Source: Pseudomonadota bacterium
GTDB taxonomy: Bacteria > Pseudomonadota > Gammaproteobacteria > Steroidobacterales > Steroidobacteraceae
Reading direction: 5' to 3'
Assembly: GCA_003242275.1 (NCBI GenBank)
Contig: QGUX01000182.1
Location: 1 to 7,337, forward strand
DNA: 7,337 nucleotides
Below are positions 1 to 5,672 of the stretch, piece after piece (positions within the stretch are counted from its first letter, which is position 1; each line of letters begins with the position of its first letter). The notes under the pieces were generated by a model. The model made no database searches. It worked only from the letters and a program-made list of their open reading frames with translations, and was not told the DNA's origin. The position numbers were made by a program, and so were the translations under genes.

Positions 1-44
1 CGCAGCTCTTCCTGCTGCGTGGCGTTGACGAGCATTCGTTTCAT
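1..44 (-). CDS. rne: Ribonuclease E, N-terminal fragment (cut by window edge)
   Basis: Reading the reverse strand from position 44 gives MKRMLVNATQQEELR, the highly conserved N-terminus of RNase E (the E. coli protein begins MKRMLINATQQEELR). Only about 14 codons are inside the window; the rest continues beyond the left edge. RNase E is the essential single-strand endoribonuclease that starts most mRNA decay, processes rRNA and tRNA, and scaffolds the degradosome at the inner membrane. The start is the ATG complementary to 42-44, with a modest Shine-Dalgarno-like GTGGA a few bases upstream. Divergent placement against rluC matches the usual gammaproteobacterial order and strongly supports the call despite the short fragment. 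The catalytic S1 and DNase I-like domains cannot be examined here. Confidence 0.88.
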   Translation of the reverse strand, partial: MKRMLVNATQQEEL

Positions 45-403
45 GAATTCCACTCAGAAAATGGGGAGTGGCAGGCCGGAAGGCCGCGCGCGCGAAGACC
101 GGCGCGGGTTGGAGCCTGTGGAGGCAGAAGGCCGCCTCGAGCTGGACCAGGAGGCTGGCCAGAAGGCGCTGGATTGTCTGGTGCAAGGTCTTCAAGTGAA
201 ACCGCGCTCCCGTCTCTGACTACGAAAGCGCTTCGCAATCCTTTGTACTGCTGCCGACCTTGTGGGCCTGCGGCTCACCCGTTTCGGGGAACCCTTGGGG
301 CCCTCGGTCTGCCACGATGCTGCGGCGTAGCCGCAAAGTTCCGTGCCGCTCGTTGAGGTGGGGCGCCAGGCAGACGCCGTCATCCGCCCGGTGGGGGCAC
401 GTG
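45..403 (-). promoter_or_regulatory. Long structured 5' leader of rne mRNA
   Basis: No convincing gene lies in this stretch. From the predicted rne start point near 403 to the rne ATG is about 359 nt, close to the roughly 361-nt leader of E. coli rne, through which RNase E represses its own synthesis. Two strong hairpins are visible: TGCGGC-GTA-GCCGCA (plus-strand reading, 321-335), a perfect 6-bp stem, and a stem at 272-281/285-293 closing on a 3-nt loop. In the second, one pair is a C/A mismatch if the plus strand is transcribed but a U-G wobble in the rne mRNA, so it folds better in the rne direction. GGGCC (264-268) and GGCCC (299-303) could close a larger arm. The autoregulatory role is inferred from the family, not shown by the sequence. 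Confidence 0.5.
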
Positions 404-409
404 GCGCGG

Positions 410-437
410 AGTATAATGCAAGGTGCTTGAAAAACAA
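410..437 (-). promoter_or_regulatory. Predicted sigma-70 promoter of rne
   Basis: On the reverse strand, -35 TTGTTT (437 to 432) and -10 TATACT (415 to 410) are separated by 16 nt. The start point would fall near 403. The -10 shares four base pairs with the forward TATAAT of rluC, so both genes could use one opened site. Confidence 0.55.
412..417 (+). promoter_or_regulatory. Predicted -10 element of rluC promoter
   Basis: A perfect TATAAT hexamer stands out in otherwise GC-rich DNA. No good -35 is found 16-18 nt upstream, where the sequence is GC-rich, and there is no extended TGn. The start point would be about 424, giving rluC a leader of about 40 nt. Confidence 0.5.
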
Positions 438-450
438 GGCTTTAGCCTTG
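435..450 (+). other. Hairpin in the rluC leader, just before the ribosome binding site
   Basis: CAAGGC-TTTA-GCCTTG forms a perfect 6-bp stem with a 4-nt loop. Counting an inner T-A pair makes it 7 bp with a 2-nt loop. It ends three bases before the GGAACGA Shine-Dalgarno-like sequence (454-460) of rluC. On the other strand it overlaps the rne -35. It could affect rluC translation or mRNA stability; no role is demonstrated. Confidence 0.45.
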
Positions 451-463
451 AACGGAACGAAAA

Positions 464-1732
464 ATGGACGAATCTTCACGCCGCCGCGCCGGCAATGAGC
501 CTGCCGGTCCGGGTGCGGACGGGGGCGTGGACGAGGCGTCCACGGCCGCATCCGGCGCCCCGCGCACGGCCGTGCGGCACGAAACCGTGGGCAGCGAGGA
601 TGCGGGCTCGCGGGTGGACAAGGTCCTGATGCGGCTGCTGCCCGGCGTGCCGCGCACCCGCATCCTCAGGCTGCTGCGACGGGGCGAGGTGCGCCTGAAC
701 GGCCGGCGCACCGGCGGGGAGGCGCGCGTGGCCGAAGGTGACGTGCTGCGCATTCCGCCGGTGTTGCTGGAGGCGCCGCCGGACACAGTCAGTCCACGCG
801 CTTCGGCGCAGCTCATCCGGCAGGTCGAGGCGGCCATCCTGCTCGAGGACCCGCGCATCCTGGTGGTGAACAAGCCGGCCGGCGTGGCGGTGCATGGCGG
901 CAGCGGCGTTTCGGCCGGCGTGATCGAGGCGCTGCGCGCCTCGCGTCCCGAGGAGACGCTGGAGCTGGTGCACCGGCTCGACCGCGACACCAGCGGCTGC
1001 CTCATCATCGCGCGCCGCCGGTCCACGCTCAGGAGCCTGCACGCGCTGCTGCGCGAGGACACGTCCGGGGCCAGGGAGGGCTTCGACAAGCGCTACCTCG
1101 TGCTGGTGCGCGGCAAGTGGGAGCTGGGAAAGAAGCGCATCGACGCCCCGCTGGCCACGCACACGCGCGTGGGGGGCGAGCGCACGGTGAAGGTGGCGGC
1201 CAGTGGCAAGCCGGCCGCGAGCGAGTTCAGCGTGGTGCAGTTCTTCGGCAACCTCGCCACGCTGCTCGAGGTGCGCCTGCTCACCGGCCGCACGCACCAG
1301 ATCCGCGTGCATGCCGCCTATGCGGGGCATCCTGTGGCGGGCGATGAAAAGTACGGCGACGCAGCCTTCAACCGGCAGCTGCAGGCCTTCGGGCTGCGCC
1401 GGCTGTTCCTGCATGCACACAGCATCAGCTTCGAGGATCCGGACCGGCGCGTGACCGTCAGCGTCAGTGCGCCGCTGCCCGAGGAGCTGCGCGCCGTGCT
1501 CGATCGGCTTTCCAGCGGCGCCGGAAAGATGCGCGCCACCGTGAGCACCGGTTCGCGCGCGGTGATCGCGGCGTCCACGTCGCGCACCGAAGGCGCGCGC
1601 GCGGGCGTCAGACCACCACGCCCATCCGGCGCAGCGCCTCGCAAAGCCAGATCAGCGGCAGGCCGACCAGCGCCGTCGGGTCGCGCGTCTCGATCGCGCG
1701 GAAGAGGGTCACGCCGAGGCCCTCGCACCTGA
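464..1732 (+). CDS. rluC: 23S rRNA pseudouridine synthase RluC, with extended basic tail
   Basis: This 422-residue protein belongs to the RluA/RluC family, which converts uridines to pseudouridine in 23S rRNA (positions 955, 2504 and 2580 in E. coli). An S4 RNA-binding domain spans about 47-105 (GSRVDKVLMR, RRGEVRLNGRR). The catalytic domain follows, with HRLDRDTSG at 170-178, catalytic Asp173, and GRTHQIRVH at 275-283. VNKPAGVAVHGGSG near 135-148 is also typical of RluC. Homology to the 319-residue E. coli enzyme ends near residue 350. The remaining ~70 residues are rich in Arg, Ser, Ala, Gly and Pro and lie partly antisense to maf. The first ~38 residues are also an extension of low complexity. 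The start at 464 is supported by GGAACGA upstream. The function call is firm. The tail may be a readthrough or frameshift product; a TGA exists at 1542-1544 in the +1 frame. Confidence 0.95.
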   Translation: MDESSRRRAGNEPAGPGADGGVDEASTAASGAPRTAVRHETVGSEDAGSRVDKVLMRLLPGVPRTRILRLLRRGEVRLNGRRTGGEARVAEGDVLRIPPVLLEAPPDTVSPRASAQLIRQVEAAILLEDPRILVVNKPAGVAVHGGSGVSAGVIEALRASRPEETLELVHRLDRDTSGCLIIARRRSTLRSLHALLREDTSGAREGFDKRYLVLVRGKWELGKKRIDAPLATHTRVGGERTVKVAASGKPAASEFSVVQFFGNLATLLEVRLLTGRTHQIRVHAAYAGHPVAGDEKYGDAAFNRQLQAFGLRRLFLHAHSISFEDPDRRVTVSVSAPLPEELRAVLDRLSSGAGKMRATVSTGSRAVIAASTSRTEGARAGVRPPRPSGAAPRKARSAAGRPAPSGRASRSRGRGSRRGPRT

Positions 1733-2198
1733 AGCCGCCGGCGCAGTCGAACGCCGGCTCGCGGTCGATGTAGTGCTCCACGTCGGCGGCGGTGAGTTCG
1801 CGGAAGTGCACCCGCGTGGTGTCCACGTGCGTGGACTCCTCCGCGCCCCGGCGCACGCACACGGCCGTGTCGAAGCAGGCGATGCGTCCGGACATGGCCA
1901 GCAACTGCCGGCGGCAGGTGGTGCGGTCGCCGGGCTTGTGCAGCACCGTGGCTCCGCCGAGTTCGAGGCTGGCCACCTGGTCGCTCCCCACCACGATGGC
2001 ATCCGGGTGCTGCAATGCAATCGAGGCGGCCTTGGCGCGGGCCAGGCGCAGGGCGCGCTGCCGCGGTGCCTCGCCGGGTCGTTCCGACTCGTCCACGGGC
2101 GGTGCCACCGCGGTGAAGGCGAGCCCCAGCCGTCCGAGCAGCGCGCGGCGGTACGGGGAGGTGGAAGCGAGCACGATCGGGGGCTGCAAATCGGTCAT
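1608..2198 (-). CDS. yceF: Maf/YceF-type nucleoside triphosphate pyrophosphatase
   Basis: The 196-residue product matches the YceF subgroup of the Maf family; E. coli YceF hydrolyses 7-methyl-GTP to the monophosphate, probably clearing modified nucleotides. Visible motifs are LASTSPYRR at 10-18 (phosphate binding), APPVDES near 32-38, GSDQV at 71-75 with the likely catalytic Asp73, LHKPG at 86-90, and the C-terminal block DCAGGFRCEGLG plus LVGLPLIWLC, all as in YceF. I chose the ATG at 2198, giving MTDLQPPIVLAS, because homologues begin just before LASTS; an in-frame ATG at 2231 would add 11 unsupported residues. The gene converges on rluC, overlapping its extended 3' end by 125 bp, and diverges from yceD across 59 bp. 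Substrate preference is inferred from subgroup similarity. Confidence 0.93.
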   Translation of the reverse strand: MTDLQPPIVLASTSPYRRALLGRLGLAFTAVAPPVDESERPGEAPRQRALRLARAKAASIALQHPDAIVVGSDQVASLELGGATVLHKPGDRTTCRRQLLAMSGRIACFDTAVCVRRGAEESTHVDTTRVHFRELTAADVEHYIDREPAFDCAGGFRCEGLGVTLFRAIETRDPTALVGLPLIWLCEALRRMGVVV

Positions 2199-2219
2199 GA
2201 GCCTAGTCGGGACAGGAAC

Positions 2220-2249
2220 TTGCGCCCCCAAGGGGGGCTACCTATGATA
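2220..2249. promoter_or_regulatory. Predicted yceD promoter with near-symmetric -10 usable by maf
   Basis: Forward: TTGCGC (2220-2225) and TATGAT (2243-2248) with a 17-nt spacer; the -10 matches consensus at five of six bases and the -35 only at TTG. Reverse: TATCAT (2249 to 2244) also matches at five of six and points toward maf, but without a properly spaced -35. A GCCCCC/GGGGGC inverted repeat (2224-2229 and 2233-2238) lies in the spacer. A forward start point near 2255 would leave almost no leader before the yceD ATG at 2258. Confidence 0.42.
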
Positions 2250-2257
2250 CGCGCCCC

Positions 2258-2776
2258 ATGCCCGAGGACGGCCTTGTCGAGAGCAACGTCGCGGTGCTGG
2301 CCGACGAAGGTCGGCAGGTCGAACTGGCCGTCCCGGTGACGCGCCTCACGCGACTTGCCGAAATGCTGGCCAGCAGCGACGGCACGGTGACCGGCAGCGT
2401 CGCGCTCGCGCGCGAGGAAGGCCGCGCCGTCGCGGACGTGCGCTTCGCGGCCACGCTGACGGTGACCTGCCAGCGTTGCCTCGCGCCGATGCCGCTCGAG
2501 CTCGCAGGCGGCTCGCGCGTCGTGCTGCTGGAGAGGGAAGAGGACGCGGCCGGCGTGCCGCAGGAGTTCGAAACCACGCTGGCGCCCAATGGCCGCCTGC
2601 CGCTGGCCGGGCTCATCGAGGAGGAATTGTTGCTGGCGCTGCCCGCGGCGCCACGTCATGCGGCAGGGCAGTGCCCGGCGGCGTGGCCCGTGATGCGGGA
2701 GGAAGACGCCGCACCGGAAGTGCAGCGGCCGTTCGCGCAACTGGGCGAACTGCTGGCCGGCCGGTCGAAACACTGA
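2258..2776 (+). CDS. yceD: YceD family protein (DUF177), 23S rRNA accumulation factor
   Basis: The 172-residue product is a DUF177/YceD protein. In bacteria and plastids this family is linked to 23S rRNA accumulation and 50S subunit biogenesis, and it is regularly encoded just before rpmF. Seen here are the CQRC motif (Cys71 and Cys74) after the strand FAATLTVT, the acidic block LIEEELLLALPAAPRH at about 119-134, a third Cys at 139, and the C-terminal PFAQLGELL (158-166), equivalent to NPFAVLASL in E. coli. Length is normal. The ATG at 2258 has no clear Shine-Dalgarno sequence, and the predicted promoter would make the mRNA nearly leaderless. rpmF follows after 21 nt and is probably cotranscribed. 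The family call is firm; the molecular role rests on family knowledge. Confidence 0.92.
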   Translation: MPEDGLVESNVAVLADEGRQVELAVPVTRLTRLAEMLASSDGTVTGSVALAREEGRAVADVRFAATLTVTCQRCLAPMPLELAGGSRVVLLEREEDAAGVPQEFETTLAPNGRLPLAGLIEEELLLALPAAPRHAAGQCPAAWPVMREEDAAPEVQRPFAQLGELLAGRSKH

Positions 2777-2785
2777 GGATTTGAC

Positions 2786-2790
2786 GGAGA
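2786..2790 (+). promoter_or_regulatory. Strong ribosome binding site of rpmF
   Basis: GGAGA lies seven bases before the rpmF ATG at 2798. It is the clearest Shine-Dalgarno sequence in the window, as expected for a ribosomal protein gene that needs higher output than yceD. Confidence 0.75.
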
Positions 2791-2797
2791 AGTACCC

Positions 2798-2989
2798 ATG
2801 CCAGTCCAGAAGAGTCGCAAGACTCCCTCCAAGCGCGGAATGCACCGCTCGCACGACCACGTGGCCACGCCGGCGCTGTCCATCGATCCGCAGTCGGGCG
2901 AGACCCACCTGCGCCACCGCATCACCCCGGATGGGTTCTACCGCGGCAAGCGCGTGATCGAAGCGCCGGCCGACGACGACCAGGACTGA
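2798..2989 (+). CDS. rpmF: 50S ribosomal protein L32
   Basis: The 63-residue product begins [20 protein letters not shown] and contains [21 protein letters not shown], aligning along its length with E. coli L32 (57 residues). L32 is a small basic protein of the large subunit near the peptidyl transferase region. This copy has no cysteines, so it is the zinc-independent form. The last residues (APADDDQD) form a short acidic tail not present in E. coli. It follows yceD by 21 nt. In most gammaproteobacteria plsX comes next, but here two hairpins and then fabH follow. Confidence 0.97.
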   Translation: MPVQKSRKTPSKRGMHRSHDHVATPALSIDPQSGETHLRHRITPDGFYRGKRVIEAPADDDQD

Positions 2990-2997
2990 TCCCGTAA

Positions 2998-3036
2998 CGG
3001 CCGCCCTGGGCGGCCGCGTTCCGTTCACGCGAACGG
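2998..3036 (+). terminator. Tandem perfect hairpins between rpmF and fabH
   Basis: The first hairpin is CGGCCGCC-CTG-GGCGGCCG (2998-3016), an 8-bp perfect stem. The second is CCGTTC-ACGC-GAACGG (3021-3036), a 6-bp perfect stem. Only a GTTCC follows the first, with no true U-tract, so efficient intrinsic termination is doubtful. An attenuator, a processing site or an mRNA-stabilising end for the abundant rpmF transcript are alternatives. The second stem ends 28 nt before the fabH ATG. Confidence 0.45.
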
Positions 3037-3064
3037 GGTGCGGCGTCGCTGCGGCCTGCCCGCC

Positions 3065-4030
3065 ATGTACGCGCGAATCATCGGCACCGGGTCCTATCTT
3101 CCCGAGAAGGTGGTGCACAACACCGACCTCGAGAAGATCATGGACACCTCGGACGAATGGATCCGGGAGCGCACCGGCATCGAGCGGCGCCACTACGCCG
3201 CCGAGGGCGAGACCACCGTCGACATGGCCGAACACGCCGCCAGGCGCGCCATCGCCGCCGCCGGGCTCGAACCGGGCGAGATCGACCTGATCGTCTTCGC
3301 CACCGCCACGCCCGACCTGGTCTTTCCCAACTGCGGCACGCTGCTGCAGGCCCGGCTCGGGTGCCTGGGCGTGCCGGCATTCAGCATCGAGGCGGCCTGC
3401 AGCGGCTTCATCTATGCACTGTCCATCGCCGAGAAGTTCGTGCGCACCGGCTCCGCGCAGCGGGCGCTGGTGGTGGGCGCGGAGACGCTGACCCGCATCA
3501 CCGACTTTTCCGACCGCACCACCGCCGTGCTGTTCGCCGACGGCGCCGGCGCGGTGGTGCTGGCGCCCTCGGAGGAGGCGGGCATCCTGTCCACGCACCT
3601 GCACTCCGACGGCAGCTACGAGAAGCTGCTGTACTGCACCGGTGGCGTGTCGCGCGGCTTCCTGCCCGAGGCCAACGGCCGCGCCGTGATCCGCATGGCC
3701 GGCCGCGAGACCTTCAAGGTGGCGGTGAACATGCTCGGCGCCTCGGTGGACGAGGTGCTGGAGAAGAACGGCCTGCCCAAGTCCGCCATCGACTGGCTGG
3801 TGCCGCACCAGGCCAACATCCGCATCATCCAGGCCGTGGCGAAGAAGCTCGACCTGCCGATGGAGCGCGTGATCGTCACCGTCAACGAGCACGGCAACAC
3901 CTCGGCGGCCTCGGTGCCGCTGGCGCTGGACACCGGCGTGCGCGACGGCCGCATCAGGAAGGGTGACATGCTGCTGCTGGAGGCCTTCGGCGGCGGCTTC
4001 ACCTGGGGCTCGGCGCTGGTCCGTTTCTAG
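3065..4030 (+). CDS. fabH: Beta-ketoacyl-ACP synthase III (KAS III)
   Basis: This 321-residue enzyme condenses acetyl-CoA with malonyl-ACP to start type II fatty acid synthesis in the cytoplasm. The Cys-His-Asn triad is present: Cys112 in EAACSGF, His248 in VPHQANIRI, and Asn278 in NEHGNTSAAS. Phe87, the residue that limits the acyl pocket in E. coli FabH, is in DLVFPN, and GGGFTWGSALVRF forms the typical C-terminus. The length is normal. The ATG at 3065 gives MYARIIGTGSYLPE, where homologues start; a GTG at 3038 would add nine odd residues, although no strong Shine-Dalgarno sequence precedes either. plsX is missing upstream, fabD/fabG/acpP are missing downstream, and the next gene is convergent. 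This may be the main FabH or one paralogue; the window cannot say. Confidence 0.96.
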   Translation: MYARIIGTGSYLPEKVVHNTDLEKIMDTSDEWIRERTGIERRHYAAEGETTVDMAEHAARRAIAAAGLEPGEIDLIVFATATPDLVFPNCGTLLQARLGCLGVPAFSIEAACSGFIYALSIAEKFVRTGSAQRALVVGAETLTRITDFSDRTTAVLFADGAGAVVLAPSEEAGILSTHLHSDGSYEKLLYCTGGVSRGFLPEANGRAVIRMAGRETFKVAVNMLGASVDEVLEKNGLPKSAIDWLVPHQANIRIIQAVAKKLDLPMERVIVTVNEHGNTSAASVPLALDTGVRDGRIRKGDMLLLEAFGGGFTWGSALVRF

Positions 4031-4043
4031 CCGCACTCCGCCA

Positions 4044-4061
4044 GCCGCACGTCAGTGCGGC
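4044..4061. terminator. Hairpin between convergent fabH and transporter genes
   Basis: GCCGCAC-GTCA-GTGCGGC is a perfect 7-bp stem overlapping the transporter stop codon. A second copy of GCCGCAC at 4030-4036 abuts the fabH stop and can pair with the same right arm. There is no T-tract on either side. It may act as a two-way 3'-end structure, but classical intrinsic termination is not supported. Confidence 0.35.
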
Positions 4062-5317
4062 AGCGCCGCCACCAGCTCCCGCACGCCCAGCGCGATGAAG
4101 GCCAGCGCGCACAGCGCCAGCGCGAGGTTGGTGTGCGCGCGGTTGGCCCACTCGCGCGGGATCGACCGGCCATTGAGCAGTCCCAGCAGTGTCACCGCCA
4201 GGAAGGGCATGAACAGCGCGCCGAGCACGCCATAGGCCGCGATCAGGCCGATGGGCCGCTCGAGCAGCAACAGCAGCATCGGCGGGAAGGTCAGCCACAG
4301 CACGTAGAACCGGAAGTAGCGTCCGCCGGTACGCGTGTCGGCATGGCCCTGCGGCAGGCCGGAAAGGCTCCCCCAGAAATCGGCGAACATCAGCGATACG
4401 CCGTTCCACACCCCCAGCAGCGAGGAGAAGGCCGCGGCCCAGAAGCCGACCAGGAAGGCCGTGCCGATGACCTCGCCGTATTCCTCCTGCAGCACCTCGT
4501 GCAGGTCGAGCAGTCCCGCGTCGCCGGCGGACAGCGCCACGCCCGCGGCGCGCACCACTTCCGCGCCGACGATCATCATCGCGATCACGAAGATGCCGGT
4601 GAGCACGTAGGCGGCGGTATTGTCGATGCGCATCACGCGCATCCACCTGCGCTCGTGCCAGCCCTTCTCGCGCAGCCAGTAGCCGTAGGCGGCCAGCGTG
4701 ATGGTGCCGCCGACGCCGCCGGCCAGTGCCAGCGTGTACATCACGCCGCCCGCGCCACCGGGAATGCGCGGCACCAGTCCGGCGAGCGCCTCGCCGAGGT
4801 TCGGGGCCGCGACCACGGCCATGCCCACCACGGTGAGGAACATCAGTCCCACCAGCACCGCGCTGATGCGCTCGAACAGCAGGTAGCGGCCGAACCACAC
4901 CATCACGAAGCCGGCCAGTCCCATCAGCACGGCCCAGGTGGTCAGCGACAGGCCAGGGAACAGCACCGCCAGCGGCATCGCCGAGGAGGACATGGCCGTG
5001 GCGCCGTACACCAGTCCCCACAGCATGATGTAGGGACCGAAGTACCAGGTGGTCCAGCGTCCCAGGCTGCGCCAGCCGGTGAAGATGGTGTTGCCGGTGG
5101 CCAGGCAGTAGCGGCCGGCGCCTTCCACCAGGATGATCTTCATCACCACGCCGGCCACGACGGCCCACAGCAGCCCATAGCCGTAGCGGGAGCCGGCGAC
5201 CAGCGTGGCCACCATGTCGGCCGCGCCCACGCCGGTGGCGGCCACCACCAGCCCCGGGCCGATGATGCGCCAGCGCACCGGCTGCGCGGCTTCGCGCTGC
5301 TGCGGTTGTCCGGCCAC
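4052..5317 (-). CDS. Divergent Nramp-family (SLC11-like) membrane transporter
   Basis: This is a 421-residue polytopic inner-membrane protein with about 11 hydrophobic helices, near 18-38, 46-68, 92-120, 125-147, 152-172, 193-213, 233-258, 284-312, 336-352, 355-382 and 396-418. The opening GPGLVVAATGVGAADM followed by AGSRYGYGLLWAVV has the Nramp helix-1/2 pattern. The metal-binding DPGN of true MntH/Nramp proteins is replaced by GAAD (31-34), and the helix-6 MPH motif by LAAYGYW (208-214). It therefore belongs to a divergent Nramp-related group with unproven substrate; manganese or iron import should not be assumed. The start is GTG at 5317, without a clear Shine-Dalgarno sequence, 16 nt after the stop of the small YbjQ-like gene, which suggests cotranscription and perhaps coupling. 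The gene converges on fabH. Confidence 0.82.
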   Translation of the reverse strand: MAGQPQQREAAQPVRWRIIGPGLVVAATGVGAADMVATLVAGSRYGYGLLWAVVAGVVMKIILVEGAGRYCLATGNTIFTGWRSLGRWTTWYFGPYIMLWGLVYGATAMSSSAMPLAVLFPGLSLTTWAVLMGLAGFVMVWFGRYLLFERISAVLVGLMFLTVVGMAVVAAPNLGEALAGLVPRIPGGAGGVMYTLALAGGVGGTITLAAYGYWLREKGWHERRWMRVMRIDNTAAYVLTGIFVIAMMIVGAEVVRAAGVALSAGDAGLLDLHEVLQEEYGEVIGTAFLVGFWAAAFSSLLGVWNGVSLMFADFWGSLSGLPQGHADTRTGGRYFRFYVLWLTFPPMLLLLLERPIGLIAAYGVLGALFMPFLAVTLLGLLNGRSIPREWANRAHTNLALALCALAFIALGVRELVAALPH

Positions 5318-5333
5318 GGCGGATGCGGCGCGG

Positions 5334-5534
5334 TTACGAGATGACCACCGCGGTACCGCTGGCCATCGCCATCAGCCCGCCGTTGCCCGAGCCGAGCACC
5401 TCGTAGTCGAGGTCGCGCTCGCTGGCGAAGATGTCCTTGAACAGGTGGGCGCCGAGGATGGCCTCACCGGTGACGATGCCGCAGTCCTGCATGGTCCTGC
5501 GGCCCTCGATGGAGGGCGTGGTGGTGACGATCAT
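5334..5534 (-). CDS. Shortened YbjQ-family (UPF0145) protein with internal deletion
   Basis: The 66-residue product begins [20 protein letters not shown] and contains [21 protein letters not shown], then continues [25 protein letters not shown]. Both halves align well with E. coli YbjQ (107 residues; [24 protein letters not shown], and IDYETVG...VSGTAV). About 40 residues between them, the helical middle ending in ALGADAVVGID, are missing in frame; the join is near residue 41 (about 5409-5414). I start at the ATG at 5534 because homology begins there, although the open frame runs to 5651. The family is a small beta-rich oligomer, often labelled a heavy-metal-binding domain, with no settled function. 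The neighbouring Nramp-like gene lies 16 nt downstream. It could be a working mini-version, a decaying gene or an assembly error. Confidence 0.75.
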   Translation of the reverse strand: MIVTTTPSIEGRRTMQDCGIVTGEAILGAHLFKDIFASERDLDYEVLGSGNGGLMAMASGTAVVIS

Positions 5535-5602
5535 GGATCCGGCTTGTCCCCGTGGTTGTATTGTCGTGAGCGGGCGCCGGCATCCCGGGGGCCCGTGGTC
5601 TC

Positions 5603-5619
5603 CTGCGTTTATACCGCAG
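5603..5619 (-). promoter_or_regulatory. Possible promoter/operator of the ybjQ-like gene
   Basis: On the reverse strand TATAAA (5613 to 5608) resembles a -10 and is framed by the inverted repeat CTGCG/CGCAG (5603-5607 and 5615-5619). No good -35 is seen. A start near 5601 would leave a leader of about 67 nt that holds another inverted repeat, CGGGC/GCCCG (5571-5575 and 5591-5595). The rest of the 138-bp gap 5535-5672 shows no gene and no clear terminator for the gene before it. Confidence 0.3.
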
Positions 5620-5672
5620 CGGGATCGCGCGCCCGCAGACGCTTCCTTCACCGGCGCCGGGGCGGGTGGGGC

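Noticed and set aside
192..551. Reverse open frame of 119 codons in the rne-rluC gap
   Set aside because: Basic, motif-free product overlapping the start of rluC and the promoter region; the stretch is better explained as the rne leader.
476..1420. 314-codon reverse open frame opposite rluC
   Set aside because: rluC is certain on the forward strand, and the antisense product is His/Gln/Arg-rich without motifs.
2195..4036. 613-codon open frame on the reverse strand opposite yceD, rpmF and fabH
   Set aside because: It is opposite three firmly identified genes, and its product is His/Gly/Arg/Ala-rich with no recognisable domain, as expected for an antisense frame in GC-rich DNA.
4055..5344. 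429-codon forward open frame opposite the Nramp-like gene
   Set aside because: His/Gln/Arg-rich shadow of a clear membrane transporter, with no domain or ribosome binding site.
5535..5651. 39-residue N-terminal extension of the YbjQ-like protein
   Set aside because: Family members start at the MxxxTTP segment, and the extension has no homology and spans the likely promoter.
5651..5660. Perfect palindrome CCGGCGCCGG after the PepSY gene as a terminator
   Set aside because: No loop and no T-tract; short GC palindromes arise by chance in DNA of this composition.
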